Shown: positions 62,717 through 64,000 of the stretch, piece after piece
How positions within the stretch are numbered: the first letter of the stretch is position 1
How the letters are laid out: the number at the start of each line of letters is the position of its first letter
From: an uncultured Verrucomicrobia subdivision 3 bacterium
GTDB taxonomy: Bacteria; Verrucomicrobiota; Verrucomicrobiia; Limisphaerales; UBA11358
Direction: 5' to 3'
Assembly (NCBI GenBank): GCA_903875465.1
Contig: CAIQWB010000089.1
Location: forward strand, 1-64,000
DNA: 64,000 bases
Program-made: the position numbers and the translations under genes
Notes under the pieces: model-generated
Told to the model about the DNA's origin: nothing
The model's input: only the letters and a program-made list of their open reading frames with translations
Databases searched by the model: none

Positions 62717-64000
62717 TCAAAACGGGGTGGGGCTCAAATACAGCTGGTAATCCTTGATCCGCCCATTGACCGAGTCCTGCCGGGGCAGCAGGCGCACCCC
62801 GGTGAGGGAGCGCTCCCCGCCCAAGTCGAGCACGAGGGTGTGGGGATGCGCCGTGTGCGGGGCGCTCCACAAGCTGTGCCAGTATGATTCAGGATCCCCA
62901 TCGAAAACATTTTCGGCCAGATCGCCCTCGGCAAAATTCTCCTCGCTATCCACATAAATCACTTTCCAATCCTTGTGGGAAACCACCTGGCCATCGGCAT
63001 CCAGGGCATCCAGTTCGGCGAGCGTCGTGAAATCATCCCCGTTATGCGATGACAGTGCTTGCAAACAGAGGTAGCGGGCGGAAGTGGCGGGGAAACTGAT
63101 CGTCTGCGCGGTGCGAATATCAGCCAGAGTGCCGGCTTTCACCAAGGCGGCTGGCGTCAGCGTGGGTTGCTTCTGGGGACCACGCACCGTGGCGGTGACA
63201 TCCGGGTTAAGCACGTCCAAGACGGGGGCAGGCAGGCCAGCCACGCTGGTGACATTATCCTTGATTTGCTCAAACACCACCACATCGTTGGCCCCTTTTT
63301 TCAACCATACCCCCGGCACATAAAGGGTCTGCTGCGGGCCGATGTACCAATAGCGACCCAAATTGTGACCGTTGATAAAGACAATCCCCTTGCCCCAGCC
63401 ACGCATGTCCAAAAAGGCGTCGCCGGGCAGGGCCAGGTCAAAGGTGCCATGATGCACCGCCGGTGCGAGCGCGTTGGCGCCGGGTTTGAAGGTCAATGAG
63501 GCAACCTCGTTGAAGGGAAAACGGTACATTTCCCAATTGGTCAATTCCCGATCGTCCAGCCGCACGGAGCCGATGATTCCCTTGTGATTGCGCGGCAGTT
63601 CACCGCCGTAGTTAATCCGGCCGCCATTCTCAACCAGGATGTCAAGGGTACCCGACGTATTGGTGAGGACCAGCGGCAGGGAATCCTGCTTGTGGCGGCG
63701 ATCAAGGGTGCCAATGCGGTGGCCATCCAGACAAACCACGGCATAATCCCGCAATTCCTTGATTTTGAGCGTGGCGTTGGCGGGGCCCGCCAGTTGGGTG
63801 CGATAGAGGACGTAACCGTAGCCTTGGTCGAGGTCCTCAAAACTGAGCGGATTCGCGGCTTTGACCGGAGTGCCCAGGTGGTCGAACAAACTCGCGGATT
63901 CGGTCAGTTCGACTTTTGGAATGATGGTCACCGGCGGCGTGGCGGGGACGTCGGGCAGGACTTCGCCCGGGGCGAGGTGCCGCTGGAAGGCCTCCCGCAG
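62717..64000 (-). CDS. GH35-like beta-galactosidase, C-terminal part (runs off the window)
   Basis: The frame is open to the window edge (last codons LREAFQRHLAPGEVLPDVPAT), so only the C-terminal 427 residues are present. GH35-type beta-sandwich features are visible: YGYVLYRTQLAGPAN, VCLDGHRIGTLDRR, LDILVENGGRINYG, and FLDMRGWGKGIVFINGHNLGRYWYIGPQQTLYVPG, which is highly characteristic. A discoidin-like (F5/8 type C) domain ends it (ENVFDGDPESYWHSLW...LVLDLGG). The catalytic barrel lies outside the window, so activity is inferred. Confidence 0.85.
   Translation of the reverse strand: MREAFQRHLAPGEVLPDVPATPPVTIIPKVELTESASLFDHLGTPVKAANPLSFEDLDQGYGYVLYRTQLAGPANATLKIKELRDYAVVCLDGHRIGTLDRRHKQDSLPLVLTNTSGTLDILVENGGRINYGGELPRNHKGIIGSVRLDDRELTNWEMYRFPFNEVASLTFKPGANALAPAVHHGTFDLALPGDAFLDMRGWGKGIVFINGHNLGRYWYIGPQQTLYVPGVWLKKGANDVVVFEQIKDNVTSVAGLPAPVLDVLNPDVTATVRGPQKQPTLTPAALVKAGTLADIRTAQTISFPATSARYLCLQALSSHNGDDFTTLAELDALDADGQVVSHKDWKVIYVDSEENFAEGDLAENVFDGDPESYWHSLWSAPHTAHPHTLVLDLGGERSLTGVRLLPRQDSVNGRIKDYQLYLSPTPF

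Overview
The window is GC-rich, densely coded bacterial chromosome, most likely from a free-living Verrucomicrobiota (Pedosphaera/Limisphaerales-like). This is inferred from three things. Many exported glycoside hydrolases are present. Giant exported proteins carry Ig-like repeats and LamG or pectate-lyase modules. A stand-alone prepilin-signal protein with a Verrucomicrobia-style C-terminus is also present. No rRNA or tRNA gene and no CRISPR array was recognised.

Layout. 0-5 kb: a 100-bp tandem repeat, then a leftward operon of PAS histidine kinase, NtrC-type sigma-54 activator and GT-C membrane glycosyltransferase. 5.3-10.1 kb: an exported GH28 enzyme, tail-to-tail with an overlapping pair related to eboF and eboD. 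10.2-15.2 kb: housekeeping genes (ruvB, a GT87-like membrane protein, a DUF2252 protein, an RlmI-type rRNA methyltransferase, a DUF2007 protein). 15.2-16.8 kb: a GH29 alpha-L-fucosidase. 16.9-21.1 kb: four nucleotide-sugar genes (epimerase, UDP-glucose-dehydrogenase-like protein without its cysteine, SDR, Gfo/Idh). 21.05-26.8 kb: an accessory island holding a 164-bp MITE, an orphan VirD4-like ATPase with an exported N-terminal region, a coiled-coil protein, and IS3 and IS21 scars. 26.8-29.1 kb: a translationally coupled hddA-hddC-gmhA-like heptose operon. The island probably split what was one sugar cluster.

29-44 kb: a GH1 beta-glucosidase with a Tat signal, a TMEM175-like channel, and a 1112-residue CBM9-transglutaminase-esterase fusion. 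These are followed by a serine hydrolase/AONS-like/LD-carboxypeptidase operon, an Ig-flanked PL1 pectate lyase, a dipeptide epimerase and pyrE. The LD-carboxypeptidase and dipeptide epimerase point to muropeptide recycling. 44.6-48.4 kb: a LuxR-type regulator and a beta-propeller sensor kinase. They stand divergently to a five-gene operon (48.85-56.37 kb) of GH109, GH20, an N-acetylhexosamine-kinase-like protein, a UDP-sugar 4-epimerase-like protein and a GH36-like hydrolase. That set would release and activate GalNAc/GlcNAc. 57-64 kb: a prepilin-like protein, a LamG/Ig protein, a TPR-sulfotransferase, and the end of a GH35-like beta-galactosidase that leaves the window.

A 228-230 bp MITE family with 20-bp terminal inverted repeats occurs three times, each time in a gap between convergent genes. 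One copy abuts the remains of a HigA-type antitoxin gene.
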